Shown here one piece after another: positions 45,144-54,355 of a DNA stretch of 64,000 bases. A model generated the notes under the pieces. The model was given only the letters and a program-made list of their open reading frames with translations. It did no database searches and was not told the origin of the DNA. The translations under genes were made by a program, and so were the position numbers. The DNA lies in contig CBDICS010000052.1 in assembly GCA_965277415.1 (NCBI GenBank), positions 11,803-75,802 of the forward strand, written 5' to 3'. This DNA comes from JAHDHW01 sp965277415. GTDB lineage: Bacteria > Bacteroidota > Bacteroidia > Chitinophagales > Saprospiraceae. The stretch's first letter is position 1. Each line of letters opens with the position of its first letter.

Positions 45144-46973
45144 CTAAACTTTTTGTAATGCCCGGAGGCAATCTAGCATGCCAAAGCCCTGGAAATTTTT
45201 CTCTCGTCCGAGATCAGTTGCACTTTCACAAAGAATTCTTTTCACTTCTAAAGGATTGCCTATTAGTTCACGATTTTTTGCGAGCAATAATGCTGCGGCA
45301 CCTGAAACATGTGGTGCGGCCATTGAAGTCCCATCCATACTCCCGAATGTAGCAGAAGGAAGTGTAGAAATGATTTTTTCACCCGGTGCTACTAGATCTG
45401 GCTTGGTTCGCCCATCTCCAGTCGGCCCTCGACTTGAAAAATAAGAGACACCATAGGTCAGTGGTTTACTTCGATGCGTTGCTCCAACGGTAATAACATT
45501 CATAGCATTACCCGGATCCGTAATTCCTATAGTTCTAAAACCTTCTATTTTTTCATTTCTATCTGTAAAGAAAAGTGTTTGTCCCTGATTTCCCGCTGCG
45601 GCAATAACAACTGTTCCTTCTGCAATCAGTCTCTGAGATTCTTCGCAAACGGGTGTTCTGCCACAAGCATAATTAGAAACATCATGCGGTAAGGAAATAC
45701 TCATATTTACACCTTGTAAATAAAGTTGATCATTTAATCTATTCAACCATTTAATAAATTGGATAGCTGCCAGAATCGAGAATTCATCCCCACTGCCATC
45801 TTCTTTAATCACCCGAATATCAATGATTTCTATATCCGGACATACGCCGATTATTTGTTCATAACCAGTATCTTTAAAAGGTGACATATCTGCTCCGAGT
45901 ATTCCGGCTACATGTGTACCATGACTGTGGTTTGGTTTTTTATAGTCTTCATTATGCGGTACCCTCAAAAATTGACGAATGACTGACCAATCCAAAATAC
46001 GTTCATTAATAACAGAATTGGCTAAATACTCAAGTGCTTCCTTATAATCAGACTCCGTAATAAAATCTTTACCATTTTTAGTTGCTTGATGTAAAAAGAA
46101 ATCTATTTCTTCTTTATAAGGATGTTTATCGCTTTCAAGGTCAAAGTTTTTTTCAGATTTAATCCTTTCTAGAATATTGAAGAGTTTTCTAAACATTGTG
46201 AAATCATATGTTTCAACAATTCTAGAATACTCGATATTCATATCATCAAAAGGATCATCAATTTTATCTACAAACTGTTTCTTACAAAATGCAGGATGCT
46301 GGGCATCAATTCCACTATCAATGATTGCCCAACGAATACCTTGACCGGTTACATTAAAAAGACGAGTAGAAGCATTTCCTTTGATGGATGTAACAGAATG
46401 GTTAAGTGCTATATGAGCATTCCGATTTTTATTTATGGACCAAAGTAAAACTTTATCTTCAGCGCCTAATTTTTTATACTTTAATTTTGGAATCCCTTCT
46501 TTCTTTGAAAAGAGTGTTTGTATTTTTTCTAATGTTAAATCTTTTTTATGAGATGCTTTAATTAGATATACCAACCGTTCATACCAGCATTTTACTTTTG
46601 GATCGCGTTCATTCACCAAATACTTTTTATACCATCGAGTATAAGGTAAGGCGACATGAATTAATTCGTCAAATAAAAGATTAGCTACGATGATATCTCC
46701 CGAATTTCCAAGGCCCCATTCCTCATTATATTTATTATTATTGTATGAGATCAGGTCTTGGCGTAAATTCTTAAGTAATGCATAAGAGGAAGAATCACGA
46801 TGAGGAACAAGTAATAAGTCGATTCTATTTTTATTAAAAAAATACTCAATCCACACGCCTGGAAAAACAGGGGAGTCTTGTGTATACCTTTGACTGTTTA
46901 TGTCAAAGCCAAAAATAACCTCATTTAAGAGGTTTTTTTTCTTGTAATATTCTATGTTATCTTTATTTCCCAT
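45144..46973 (-). CDS. Intracellular S8 subtilisin-like protease with a novel N-terminal domain
   Basis: The 609-residue protein has no signal peptide. Residues 1-205 form an unrecognised soluble domain. The S8 catalytic domain follows with Asp219 (AIIDSGID), His351 (HSHGTHVAG), the oxyanion Asn (AAAGNQG) and Ser550 (DGTSMAAPHVSG). Some 130 residues separate the catalytic Asp and His instead of the usual 30-50, because of a charged helical insertion (about 235-345). The intact triad argues for an active protease. First of three genes, it could process the EndoU or MBL products (inference). Confidence 0.9.
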   Translation of the reverse strand: MGNKDNIEYYKKKNLLNEVIFGFDINSQRYTQDSPVFPGVWIEYFFNKNRIDLLLVPHRDSSSYALLKNLRQDLISYNNNKYNEEWGLGNSGDIIVANLLFDELIHVALPYTRWYKKYLVNERDPKVKCWYERLVYLIKASHKKDLTLEKIQTLFSKKEGIPKLKYKKLGAEDKVLLWSINKNRNAHIALNHSVTSIKGNASTRLFNVTGQGIRWAIIDSGIDAQHPAFCKKQFVDKIDDPFDDMNIEYSRIVETYDFTMFRKLFNILERIKSEKNFDLESDKHPYKEEIDFFLHQATKNGKDFITESDYKEALEYLANSVINERILDWSVIRQFLRVPHNEDYKKPNHSHGTHVAGILGADMSPFKDTGYEQIIGVCPDIEIIDIRVIKEDGSGDEFSILAAIQFIKWLNRLNDQLYLQGVNMSISLPHDVSNYACGRTPVCEESQRLIAEGTVVIAAAGNQGQTLFFTDRNEKIEGFRTIGITDPGNAMNVITVGATHRSKPLTYGVSYFSSRGPTGDGRTKPDLVAPGEKIISTLPSATFGSMDGTSMAAPHVSGAAALLLAKNRELIGNPLEVKRILCESATDLGREKNFQGFGMLDCLRALQKV

Positions 46974-47348
46974 AGCATCTGAATTTTCGAATAATAAAAT
47001 AAGCCCCTATGCATTACATAAAAAGTAAAGCATAGACACGTAGATAATAGCCCCTGTCTTTAACAGGCAGCTTATACTATTTCTCTCTTATTTTTTATTG
47101 AAAACTACTATGAGATGTGAATTTATAATATTGTCACCTCACAATATTTAATTAGATATTATCCAAATTATCAAAGATGGATAACTTATTTACATGTACT
47201 AAAAATGTAAACGTTCTACAATAATAAAAAAAAATAAGCAACTATTAGTATTTAAAACCAAATATTAAGGGGTAGATGCTGTACAAGAAACGTTTCATTT
47301 GTAGTACATTGCTAATTAAACTATATTGAAAAAACGAAATATCTAAAG
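46974..47348. other. Divergent control region of the subtilase operon and the NUDIX gene
   Basis: These 375 AT-rich bases should contain both promoters. I see short palindromes (CCTGTCTTTAACAGG near 47054, and CTATGC...GCATAG near 47007-47035), which could be operators. No gene is visible. Confidence 0.4.
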
Positions 47349-47930
47349 ATGAGTAATAATAGAATTAAAATATCAAAGACGGAATTGCTGTCGGATAATT
47401 GGTATACACTAAATAAAGTAACTTATGAATATCAAAAAAAGGATGGTGTCTGGGAAACACATTCTCGCGAAGTCTATGATAGAGGAAACGGAGCAACAAT
47501 ACTGTTATATAATAAAGAAAAGAAAACGGTTGTACTAACGAGACAGTTTAGAATGCCAACTTTTGTTAATGGTAATGAAAGCGGCATGTTGATAGAAGCG
47601 TGTGCAGGATTGTTGGATAAAGATAATGCAGAAGATTGTATTAGAAAAGAGACAGAGGAAGAAACAGGCTATCAGGTCTCGAAAGTTGAAAAGGTATTTG
47701 AATCATATATGTCTCCGGGTTCAGTGACTGAAATCTTACATTTTTTTATCGCTGAATATAATAAAGAAATGAAAGTGAGCGAAGGAGGAGGATTAGAAGA
47801 AGAACAGGAAAATATTGAAGTATTGGAATTGAATTTTGAAAAAGCATTTAATATGATCTATACAGGAGAGATAAAAGATGGTAAGACAATAATGCTATTG
47901 CAATATTTAAAAATCCATGATTTAGTATAG
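47349..47930 (+). CDS. nudK: NUDIX hydrolase, NudK-like (GDP-mannose / ADP-sugar pyrophosphatase)
   Basis: The 193-residue protein has the NudK-type Nudix box GLLDKDNAEDCIRKETEEET preceded by ACA, and upstream TVVLTRQFRMPTFVNG. ESYMSPGSVTEILHFFIAEY is typical of the GDP-mannose/ADP-ribose pyrophosphatase group. It hydrolyses nucleotide sugars to nucleoside monophosphate and sugar phosphate. It is divergent from the subtilase operon and followed by a terminator. The symbol rests on motif similarity only. Confidence 0.88.
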   Translation: MSNNRIKISKTELLSDNWYTLNKVTYEYQKKDGVWETHSREVYDRGNGATILLYNKEKKTVVLTRQFRMPTFVNGNESGMLIEACAGLLDKDNAEDCIRKETEEETGYQVSKVEKVFESYMSPGSVTEILHFFIAEYNKEMKVSEGGGLEEEQENIEVLELNFEKAFNMIYTGEIKDGKTIMLLQYLKIHDLV

Positions 47931-47963
47931 GATAGTGGGTTAAGCCATTTTGAATATACAATT

Positions 47964-47999
47964 AAAAAGGGCTCCTTTTTGCAAAGAAGCCCTTTTATA
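47964..47999. terminator. Bidirectional intrinsic terminator
   Basis: AAAAAGGGCT and AGCCCTTTT arms lie between the convergent NUDIX and T9SS genes, with an A-rich lead and T-rich end that suit both directions. Confidence 0.85.
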
Positions 48000-48013
48000 A
48001 GAAATTTTATGTG

Positions 48014-48799
48014 TTATCTAACAATTAATTTCTCGATAGATTTTTGATTATCTACTCTTGATTCTAATAAGTACATACCACCTGCAAGTGCAGAGATATC
48101 AATTGTCTCACTTGTTGAAGGGTTCATTAATTGTAGAACAACTCTACCAGTGATATCACGGATTGTGAACTCATCAAATTGTACATCTGAAGTGATTTGA
48201 ATTTCAGAGGTAGCTGGATTTGGATAAAAGCTAAATTGATCTTCAACCAATTCTACTACAGAAGTCGTAGTTCTTACTAAAACAAAATGCCAGAATCCTG
48301 GGCCAAAGTTAATATCAATAGTCATTCTGTCACCATCAATAACTACAGGATAAGTGATAGAACTTGCAGCATTTGCTGGATTATCAATTTCAGCATCATT
48401 GATTACTTTTGGTAAACCTAAATGAGCTCCTAAGCCAGTAAGTGTAATTGTACCAGCACCTGCATCATATGTCCATGTCGCTGCATTTGATCCGTCATGA
48501 GGAGCTACAGGAGCACCACATTCTTCTGCTGCAACACCTTGCCATGGCTCAAGCCATGTTTCTCCATCTTGCTCATTGCTAAATGAACCATCTGCATTAA
48601 ATACAAATCTGTCATCGAAAAAACAAGCTCTGGTAGTAACATCTGCTTCACTATTAGACCACCAAGAGAAATCATTCAGAGCTGGTCCTACACCTAATGC
48701 AACTGCTTCAGGTGCCATTGTCCAAGTACCCTCTACTTGAGAAAATAGGCTAGTAAATGAAATTGAAATCAAAACTAATAAAGTGTAAATTTTTTTCAT
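48014..48799 (-). CDS. Small T9SS-secreted beta-sheet protein
   Basis: The 261-residue protein has a signal peptide (1-20), a Trp/Gly-rich lipocalin-like or glycan-binding-like domain (about 22-180; EGTWTMAPEAVALGVGP, WSNSEADVTTRACFFDDRFV) and a T9SS sorting domain (FSFYPNPATSEIQITS to IEKLIVR). Its function is not recognised. Its codons look more G/C-rich than those of the neighbours, which may reflect high expression or transfer. Confidence 0.85.
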   Translation of the reverse strand: MKKIYTLLVLISISFTSLFSQVEGTWTMAPEAVALGVGPALNDFSWWSNSEADVTTRACFFDDRFVFNADGSFSNEQDGETWLEPWQGVAAEECGAPVAPHDGSNAATWTYDAGAGTITLTGLGAHLGLPKVINDAEIDNPANAASSITYPVVIDGDRMTIDINFGPGFWHFVLVRTTTSVVELVEDQFSFYPNPATSEIQITSDVQFDEFTIRDITGRVVLQLMNPSTSETIDISALAGGMYLLESRVDNQKSIEKLIVR

Positions 48800-49202
48800 G
48801 TTTTAGATTTTTTTGAAAAATTAATTGTAAGTGTTTAAAATACACTTACTAAGGTAATGATATATTCTTTAAATACAAATTCAATTGGTAATATTACAAA
48901 TAACTGTCATGAATATAAGCCCTAATGAAGACATAAGATGAATGCTAAACTAATTAAATTCCCTTTTACAGTGAGAAAAACCATTCAATAATGAAGCTTA
49001 CAAAGTGAATAACGAATAAGATGCTAAAAAGCTGTTTCTGATATGATTATTATGAGTAATTATTGACTTATGTTATAAACTCTCATTAGTTTAAATAATG
49101 AAATGAGGAAAGCAATCCGAAATTAAAACTTTGCAGCCTAGTTTCTTATTTTTATATTGCGCCTGATTTAAATGTTTTAAATCAAGAGAAAAGTGTAAAC
49201 GA
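48800..49202. other. Intergenic region, no gene seen
   Basis: The roughly 400 AT-rich bases between the divergent T9SS and branching-enzyme genes must hold both promoters. No repeat, hairpin or coding frame stands out. Confidence 0.45.
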
Positions 49203-51215
49203 ATGACCTTCCAATTGATACAAGATGATCCCTGGCTCAATCCTTATAAACAAGATATCCAAGCACGTTTTGAAAGATTTGATGATACGAAATCATGGAT
49301 CGAAAAAGAATATGGCAGTTTAAGAAACTATGCTTCATTTCATCATTATTTAGGTTTTCATTATGATGAAAATAAAAAAGGCTGGTATTATAGAGAATGG
49401 GCGCCTGCAGCTGAAAAACTCTTATTATTTGGTGATTTTAATGATTGGAATCCAGAAAGTCATCCAATGCTCAGAAAACGTGAAGGAATATGGGAAATCT
49501 TTTTAGCGGATGATGAAAATGGACCACTACTTAGACATGAACAAAAAATAAAAGTGATCGTTCATTCCAAGTACAAAAAAAGAGCTCGAATACCGGTCTA
49601 TATAAGAAGAGCTATTCAAAATGAGGAAACGACAATTTTTGAAGGTCAAATATGGAAACCTGAAAAGAGTTTTGAATGGACGGATGCTGGTTTTAATAGT
49701 AATGCCAATTCCAATCCACTGATCTATGAATGTCATGTCGGGATGGCGCAGGAAAAAGAAGGCGTCGGCACATTTCGAGAATTTGCTGAAAATGTATTAC
49801 CTCGTATTCATGCTCTGGGATACAATTGTATCCAAATGATGGCTATTCAAGAGCATCCTTATTATGGCTCTTTTGGTTATCATGTCTCTAATTATTTTGC
49901 GCCTTCTTCTAGGTTCGGAACGCCAGAAGATTTAAAGTTTTTAATCAATAAAGCTCATGAATTTGGCATAGCCGTCATTTTAGATATTATACATTCCCAT
50001 GCGGTGAAGAATATTGAAGATGGTTTAAATGATTTTGATGGTTCTGGTCATCAGTATTTTCATGATGGTGCAAGAGGCTATCACGAATCTTGGGATTCTA
50101 AATTATTTGATTATGGAAAAAATGAAGTGAGGCGATTTCTACTATCGAATATAAATTATTGGATGTCTGAGTTTCACTTTGATGGTTTTCGTTTCGATGG
50201 CGTAACATCGATGTTGTATCATCATCATGGACTTGATATGGATTTTGATCATTATGATAAGTATTTTAAAGATGGAGTAGATTGGGATGCAGTGCTTTTT
50301 CTCCAATTAGCAAATACTTTGATCCACGAGATAAATCCAAATGCGCTTTCGATTGCAGAAGATATGAGTGGAATGCCGGGACTTTCTCAAACAATTGAGG
50401 ATGGTGGCCTTGGGTTTGATTACCGTTTAGGTATGGGGATACCTGATTATTGGATCAAATTGTTGAAACATTCCAAAGATGAAGATTGGAATATTCATGA
50501 ATTGTGGGACACTTTAAATAATCGCCGATACAAGGAAAAGACGATAGCTTATGTTGAATCGCATGATCAGGCTATGGTTGGTGACAAGACAACTGCCTTC
50601 TGGTTAATGGATGAAGCGATGTATTGGAAGATGAAAAAGGAGGACGAAAGTATCGTTATTGAGAGAGGGATTGCTTTGCATAAGATGATTCGTTTGCTTA
50701 CCATTACACTTGGCGGTGAAGGTTATTTAAATTTTATTGGCAATGAGTTTGGGCATCCGGAATGGATAGATTTTCCGAGACTAGGCAATGATTGGGCTTA
50801 TACATATGCTCGAAGACAATGGTCATTAGTCGATAATCCAAAGTTGAAATACGAATGGCTCAATAGTTTTGATCAGGCCATGATTCACTGTATCAAAGAA
50901 AGTGGAATCCTTTCTTCCAACTTTGCTCAACAGTTGAACATGGATGCTTTAAATAAAATAATCGTTTTTGAAAGAGGGGAGTACCTCTTTGTATTTAATT
51001 TCCATGCGCATCATGCTATTCCGAATTATCAATTTGGTATTCCAGAGCAAGGAAGCTATAAGATCGTTTTGAATTCGGATGATAAACGATTCGGTGGTTT
51101 AGGTCGAATCGATAATAGCATTAATTATGAATCCATTCAAATAAATGGAAATCCAAACCTTCAGATTTATATTCCAAATAGAACAGCACTGATTTTTAAG
51201 CAGAATAATCATTAG
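49203..51215 (+). CDS. glgB: 1,4-alpha-glucan branching enzyme, eukaryote-like GH13_8 type
   Basis: The 670-residue protein has an N-terminal CBM48 (YREWAPAAEKLLLFGDFNDW) and a GH13 barrel with DIIHSHA, the nucleophile region FDGFRFDGVTSM, the acid-base Glu in SIAEDMSGMPG and ESHDQAMVGDKT. A C-terminal beta domain follows. SHDQAMVGDKTTAFWLMD is the version found in animal and plant branching enzymes rather than E. coli GlgB. It makes alpha-1,6 branches in glycogen. It begins the alpha-glucan block. Confidence 0.93.
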   Translation: MTFQLIQDDPWLNPYKQDIQARFERFDDTKSWIEKEYGSLRNYASFHHYLGFHYDENKKGWYYREWAPAAEKLLLFGDFNDWNPESHPMLRKREGIWEIFLADDENGPLLRHEQKIKVIVHSKYKKRARIPVYIRRAIQNEETTIFEGQIWKPEKSFEWTDAGFNSNANSNPLIYECHVGMAQEKEGVGTFREFAENVLPRIHALGYNCIQMMAIQEHPYYGSFGYHVSNYFAPSSRFGTPEDLKFLINKAHEFGIAVILDIIHSHAVKNIEDGLNDFDGSGHQYFHDGARGYHESWDSKLFDYGKNEVRRFLLSNINYWMSEFHFDGFRFDGVTSMLYHHHGLDMDFDHYDKYFKDGVDWDAVLFLQLANTLIHEINPNALSIAEDMSGMPGLSQTIEDGGLGFDYRLGMGIPDYWIKLLKHSKDEDWNIHELWDTLNNRRYKEKTIAYVESHDQAMVGDKTTAFWLMDEAMYWKMKKEDESIVIERGIALHKMIRLLTITLGGEGYLNFIGNEFGHPEWIDFPRLGNDWAYTYARRQWSLVDNPKLKYEWLNSFDQAMIHCIKESGILSSNFAQQLNMDALNKIIVFERGEYLFVFNFHAHHAIPNYQFGIPEQGSYKIVLNSDDKRFGGLGRIDNSINYESIQINGNPNLQIYIPNRTALIFKQNNH

Positions 51216-51253
51216 TCATTTGGGATGTTATTCAAGTGACTAATAACCAATCT

Positions 51254-52444
51254 CTAAACATTCGCTTCGATTCTTTGCTTACAACTAATTTCCAAATCTG
51301 AAAGCGCATTCATAAAATAGATATAACCTTCATAAGGTGATTTATAAGGACTGAGATAATCACGGGTTGCACCATCTTCAAAAGCTTTCGTACTCATGTA
51401 GTAAAAATGATCTGAAGTCTGCAATTTACTCCAAACATGAATGAGGTCTTTATCTTTTGAATTAATCACAGTGTCTTCCAGGCTATACAATTTTTGCAAA
51501 GCCTCTTGTTGCATTGGATTACGAATCCAGGCAGACAAATCTTTTTCGCTATCTCTCCACGAAATAGGTATGTGAATGTCATATTTGTCTTTGACCTCAT
51601 TTTGCTCAACTATTTCTGTTGCGGTTTTAAAATCCAGCCCTTTATCAATAAAAGCAGCAGGCAATTTTTTTATAAAGTCCAATACTCCAGTTGAAGCTTT
51701 GATATGTTGTCCAAAAGTTTCATAAGGCATGAAAAGGTTAACGAAATCACCTGATTCCTCACTTGTCCAATTCGCTAGTTTTTCAGGCGTCAAAGGATAG
51801 TCTGCCCAGTTTGGATCATTGTAGTGATGGGTAATATCAGCAGAGCGATTATAGTTTTTTAATAAGGTTTTGATCTTTGTAACATTGGGCGATTGATATA
51901 TCTGATTTCGAGATCGTTCTTTCAAAAATACATCAAGGCCTTCAGCCATCACCCCTTTGAATCCCAATTGCTCTAATCTAGCGGCTAGATCATTGCTATA
52001 AATCATACCCGTATTTCGAAAAACCCTTGGTTGCTTACCAAAATGCTCTTCTACTTTGTCCATATGCTTTTTTACTTGCCTTTTGAATTCAGGAAGCGAA
52101 TAAATATAACTTAAGGAATGATAGAATGTTTGTCCAATAAACTCAACCTGTCCAGTTTTTGAAAGCTCAATAAAAGACTGTAAAACATCAGGTCGATGCC
52201 GTTCTAATTGTTCTATCAAAGTACCTGATAAGGATAAATTTATTTTAAACTTTTCACCAAAGCGTTGAATATTTTCCATCATGATCTCATTCATTGGGAG
52301 ATAGCAAATAGATGAAATTTTATCAAGAAATGATTTATTTAAACCATCATCTTCGTAAAAATGGTCTGTCCCAATATCAAAAAAAGTATAGGGCTTTAGT
52401 CGATTCGGTTGATGAAGATTAAAATAAAGACAAACGTTTTTCAT
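51254..52444 (-). CDS. GH57 family alpha-amylase / glucanotransferase-like enzyme
   Basis: The 396-residue protein begins NVCLYFNLHQPNRLKPYTFF, the GH57 conserved region 1 with its HQP. It then shows FIGQTFYHSLSYIYSLPEF and FRNTGMIYSNDLAARLEQLGFKGVMAEG, the region that normally carries the catalytic Glu near GxxxEG. GH57 enzymes act on alpha-glucans. It has no signal peptide and is therefore cytosolic, consistent with glycogen or maltodextrin turnover with glgB and the glycosyltransferase. Confidence 0.9.
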   Translation of the reverse strand: MKNVCLYFNLHQPNRLKPYTFFDIGTDHFYEDDGLNKSFLDKISSICYLPMNEIMMENIQRFGEKFKINLSLSGTLIEQLERHRPDVLQSFIELSKTGQVEFIGQTFYHSLSYIYSLPEFKRQVKKHMDKVEEHFGKQPRVFRNTGMIYSNDLAARLEQLGFKGVMAEGLDVFLKERSRNQIYQSPNVTKIKTLLKNYNRSADITHHYNDPNWADYPLTPEKLANWTSEESGDFVNLFMPYETFGQHIKASTGVLDFIKKLPAAFIDKGLDFKTATEIVEQNEVKDKYDIHIPISWRDSEKDLSAWIRNPMQQEALQKLYSLEDTVINSKDKDLIHVWSKLQTSDHFYYMSTKAFEDGATRDYLSPYKSPYEGYIYFMNALSDLEISCKQRIEANV

Positions 52445-52525
52445 AGTAAAGTGTTTAATGGACTTTATTGTGGAGCTATTTAATTTTTTGACTAGCGAAT
52501 ATTTTTTTAACAGGTACTAAGAAAT

Positions 52526-52572
52526 GGTTTACTAAATTAGTGTGGGCTCTTGCTCAGGTAGTTTAGTAAACC
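52526..52572. repeat. GGTTTAC-family palindrome, first of a tandem pair
   Basis: GGTTTACTAAATTAGTGTGG and CTCAGGTAGTTTAGTAAACC form a hairpin of 47 bases. The second copy follows 23 bases later. Confidence 0.8.
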
Positions 52573-52595
52573 TCTCTGGGATTATTACCAAAGTG

Positions 52596-52643
52596 GGTTT
52601 ACTAAACTAACTTGGGTTTTTGCCTTGGGTAATTTAGTAAACC
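52596..52643. repeat. GGTTTAC-family palindrome, second of a tandem pair
   Basis: GGTTTACTAAACTAACTTGG and CCTTGGGTAATTTAGTAAACC pair over the whole 48 bases. It ends 14 bases before the glycosyltransferase stop codon, so it may also terminate that gene (minus strand). Confidence 0.8.
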
Positions 52644-52657
52644 TCCACCAAATGATT

Positions 52658-54355
52658 TCATTTAGCACCAAGTTTTTTTTGTAGTTTTTCTAATTGTTCC
52701 CAATCTCCATTAGAAGCTAGTTCCGCCTGTTGTTGCCAGGTTGGAATATGGTCAAGAGCAGCAATTGTATCTTTTACCAAACCTTCTAAAGTACTTACTC
52801 TCGTATTAATGATATCTTCCCAACTTAGAATACCTTCTTTATTTAATGCAAATTCTACATCATTGTCAATTCCAGTTATTTTAGTTAGATCATCTTTTGG
52901 CGTATTCGAAAAATCCGAAATTTTAACTTCCTGACTACCTTTGCTTACAAGCTTATTGATATTTGCATTTGTTTGAGGAGATAAAGCATTTAAATCAATC
53001 GGAATTGACCGATTCAAAACAGCTTCATAGGCTTTAAAAATACCAATGGCAGATTGTTCCCAGGTCACTTTTTCTATGTCTTTAAATGTTCCTTCGATTA
53101 CGTCGTTTCTGATTTGCTCATTTGTCAATAGGTCATTGATATGTTTCGCCATCAAGTCAACATCCCAAAAATCTGCCTTCAAAGCGTGATCCATTACTTC
53201 TGCCGCACCTGATTGTTTGGAGATCACTGCAGGAATTCCAAATTGTGCCGCCTCAACTGCTGAAAGCCCAAAGGGTTCAGAAACTGAAGGCATGCAGTAA
53301 ACATCAGCCATCGCAAGCAATTTGTTGACTTTAGCTCTATCCAAAAATCCTGTAAAATGAAATTTGTTACCTACCTTTCGGTAAGCTCCAGCTTCAATAA
53401 TTCTTTTTAACTTATCGCCATTTCCAGCCATTACAAACCGAACATTATCGTTTTTAGCAATAACCTTAGATGCGATTTCAAGAAAAAATTCAGGCCCTTT
53501 TTGTTCGGTCACCCGGCCTAGAAATAAAACCAGTTTTTCAGGAAATTGCTTTTCTACCCGAAAGGTTTCTACAGGTTCAATTCCATTATGAACTGGAAAT
53601 ATTTTTAGTGGATTAATTTCATAATGGTTTTCGACGACTTTACCAGTGTAATAACTAACAGGGATTACTGCATCCGCATTTTCTAAACCATATTTTTCCA
53701 AATCATAATTCCAGCCCCTTGCCTGAGGACCAGCACGATCATAAGCCAGCGCATGCGCATGAATAACCAAAGGTTTTCCACTTTGATATTTTACTTTCAA
53801 ACCTGCGAGCATCGTCATCCAGTCGTGAACATGGATGACGTCAAATTCTAAATTTGAAACTAAAGCAGCAACATAATTGGCATATTCTGATACTTTGTAC
53901 TCTACATCTTCACCGTACATTTCATTCAGTGAAAATCTACCAAGGTCTACTGCCTGATTTCCATCTATTGATGTAGAAGAAGTAGAAGTCATTTCTTTTT
54001 GCCAATCAATTTTACTTTGATTGAAAGTTGATTCCTCCTTTTCTACTTGATCATAAGGGTACAAAGCGGTCTTACCTTCTACCTCCAGCGTATAAACTTT
54101 TGAAAATTTTTCATAACTTTTTATAGCTTCCTCGTATTCTGCTTTATAGGAAATATTGCCTTTTACATCAATATTATTTAAACCCAGTATTTCAACATTT
54201 TGGAGAAATGTATCCGGACTAGACTTAGGAAGGACAAGTGTCAAATCAGTTACTTTTGACAATGCTTTAGCTATACCATAACAAGCAATGCCTAAGCCTC
54301 CATTGATCATAGGCGGAAACTCCCACCCAAGCATAAGTACTTTAAGTTTATTCAT
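52658..54355 (-). CDS. GT4/GT5-type glycogen synthase-like glycosyltransferase with C-terminal helix-hairpin-helix domain
   Basis: The 565-residue protein has an N-terminal Rossmann domain (VLMLGWEFPPMINGGLGIACYGIAKAL, HVHDWMTMLAG) and a C-terminal GT-B domain with LFLGRVTEQKGPEFFLE and the donor-binding VSEPFGLSAVEAAQFGIPAV. After residue about 480 comes an extra module, DDLTKITGIDNDVEFALNKEG to GDWEQLEKLQKKLGAK. It resembles the helix-hairpin-helix domains (DUF4332-like) that bind DNA or form protein contacts. It is inferred to extend alpha-glucan; the appended domain is unusual. Confidence 0.9.
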   Translation of the reverse strand: MNKLKVLMLGWEFPPMINGGLGIACYGIAKALSKVTDLTLVLPKSSPDTFLQNVEILGLNNIDVKGNISYKAEYEEAIKSYEKFSKVYTLEVEGKTALYPYDQVEKEESTFNQSKIDWQKEMTSTSSTSIDGNQAVDLGRFSLNEMYGEDVEYKVSEYANYVAALVSNLEFDVIHVHDWMTMLAGLKVKYQSGKPLVIHAHALAYDRAGPQARGWNYDLEKYGLENADAVIPVSYYTGKVVENHYEINPLKIFPVHNGIEPVETFRVEKQFPEKLVLFLGRVTEQKGPEFFLEIASKVIAKNDNVRFVMAGNGDKLKRIIEAGAYRKVGNKFHFTGFLDRAKVNKLLAMADVYCMPSVSEPFGLSAVEAAQFGIPAVISKQSGAAEVMDHALKADFWDVDLMAKHINDLLTNEQIRNDVIEGTFKDIEKVTWEQSAIGIFKAYEAVLNRSIPIDLNALSPQTNANINKLVSKGSQEVKISDFSNTPKDDLTKITGIDNDVEFALNKEGILSWEDIINTRVSTLEGLVKDTIAALDHIPTWQQQAELASNGDWEQLEKLQKKLGAK

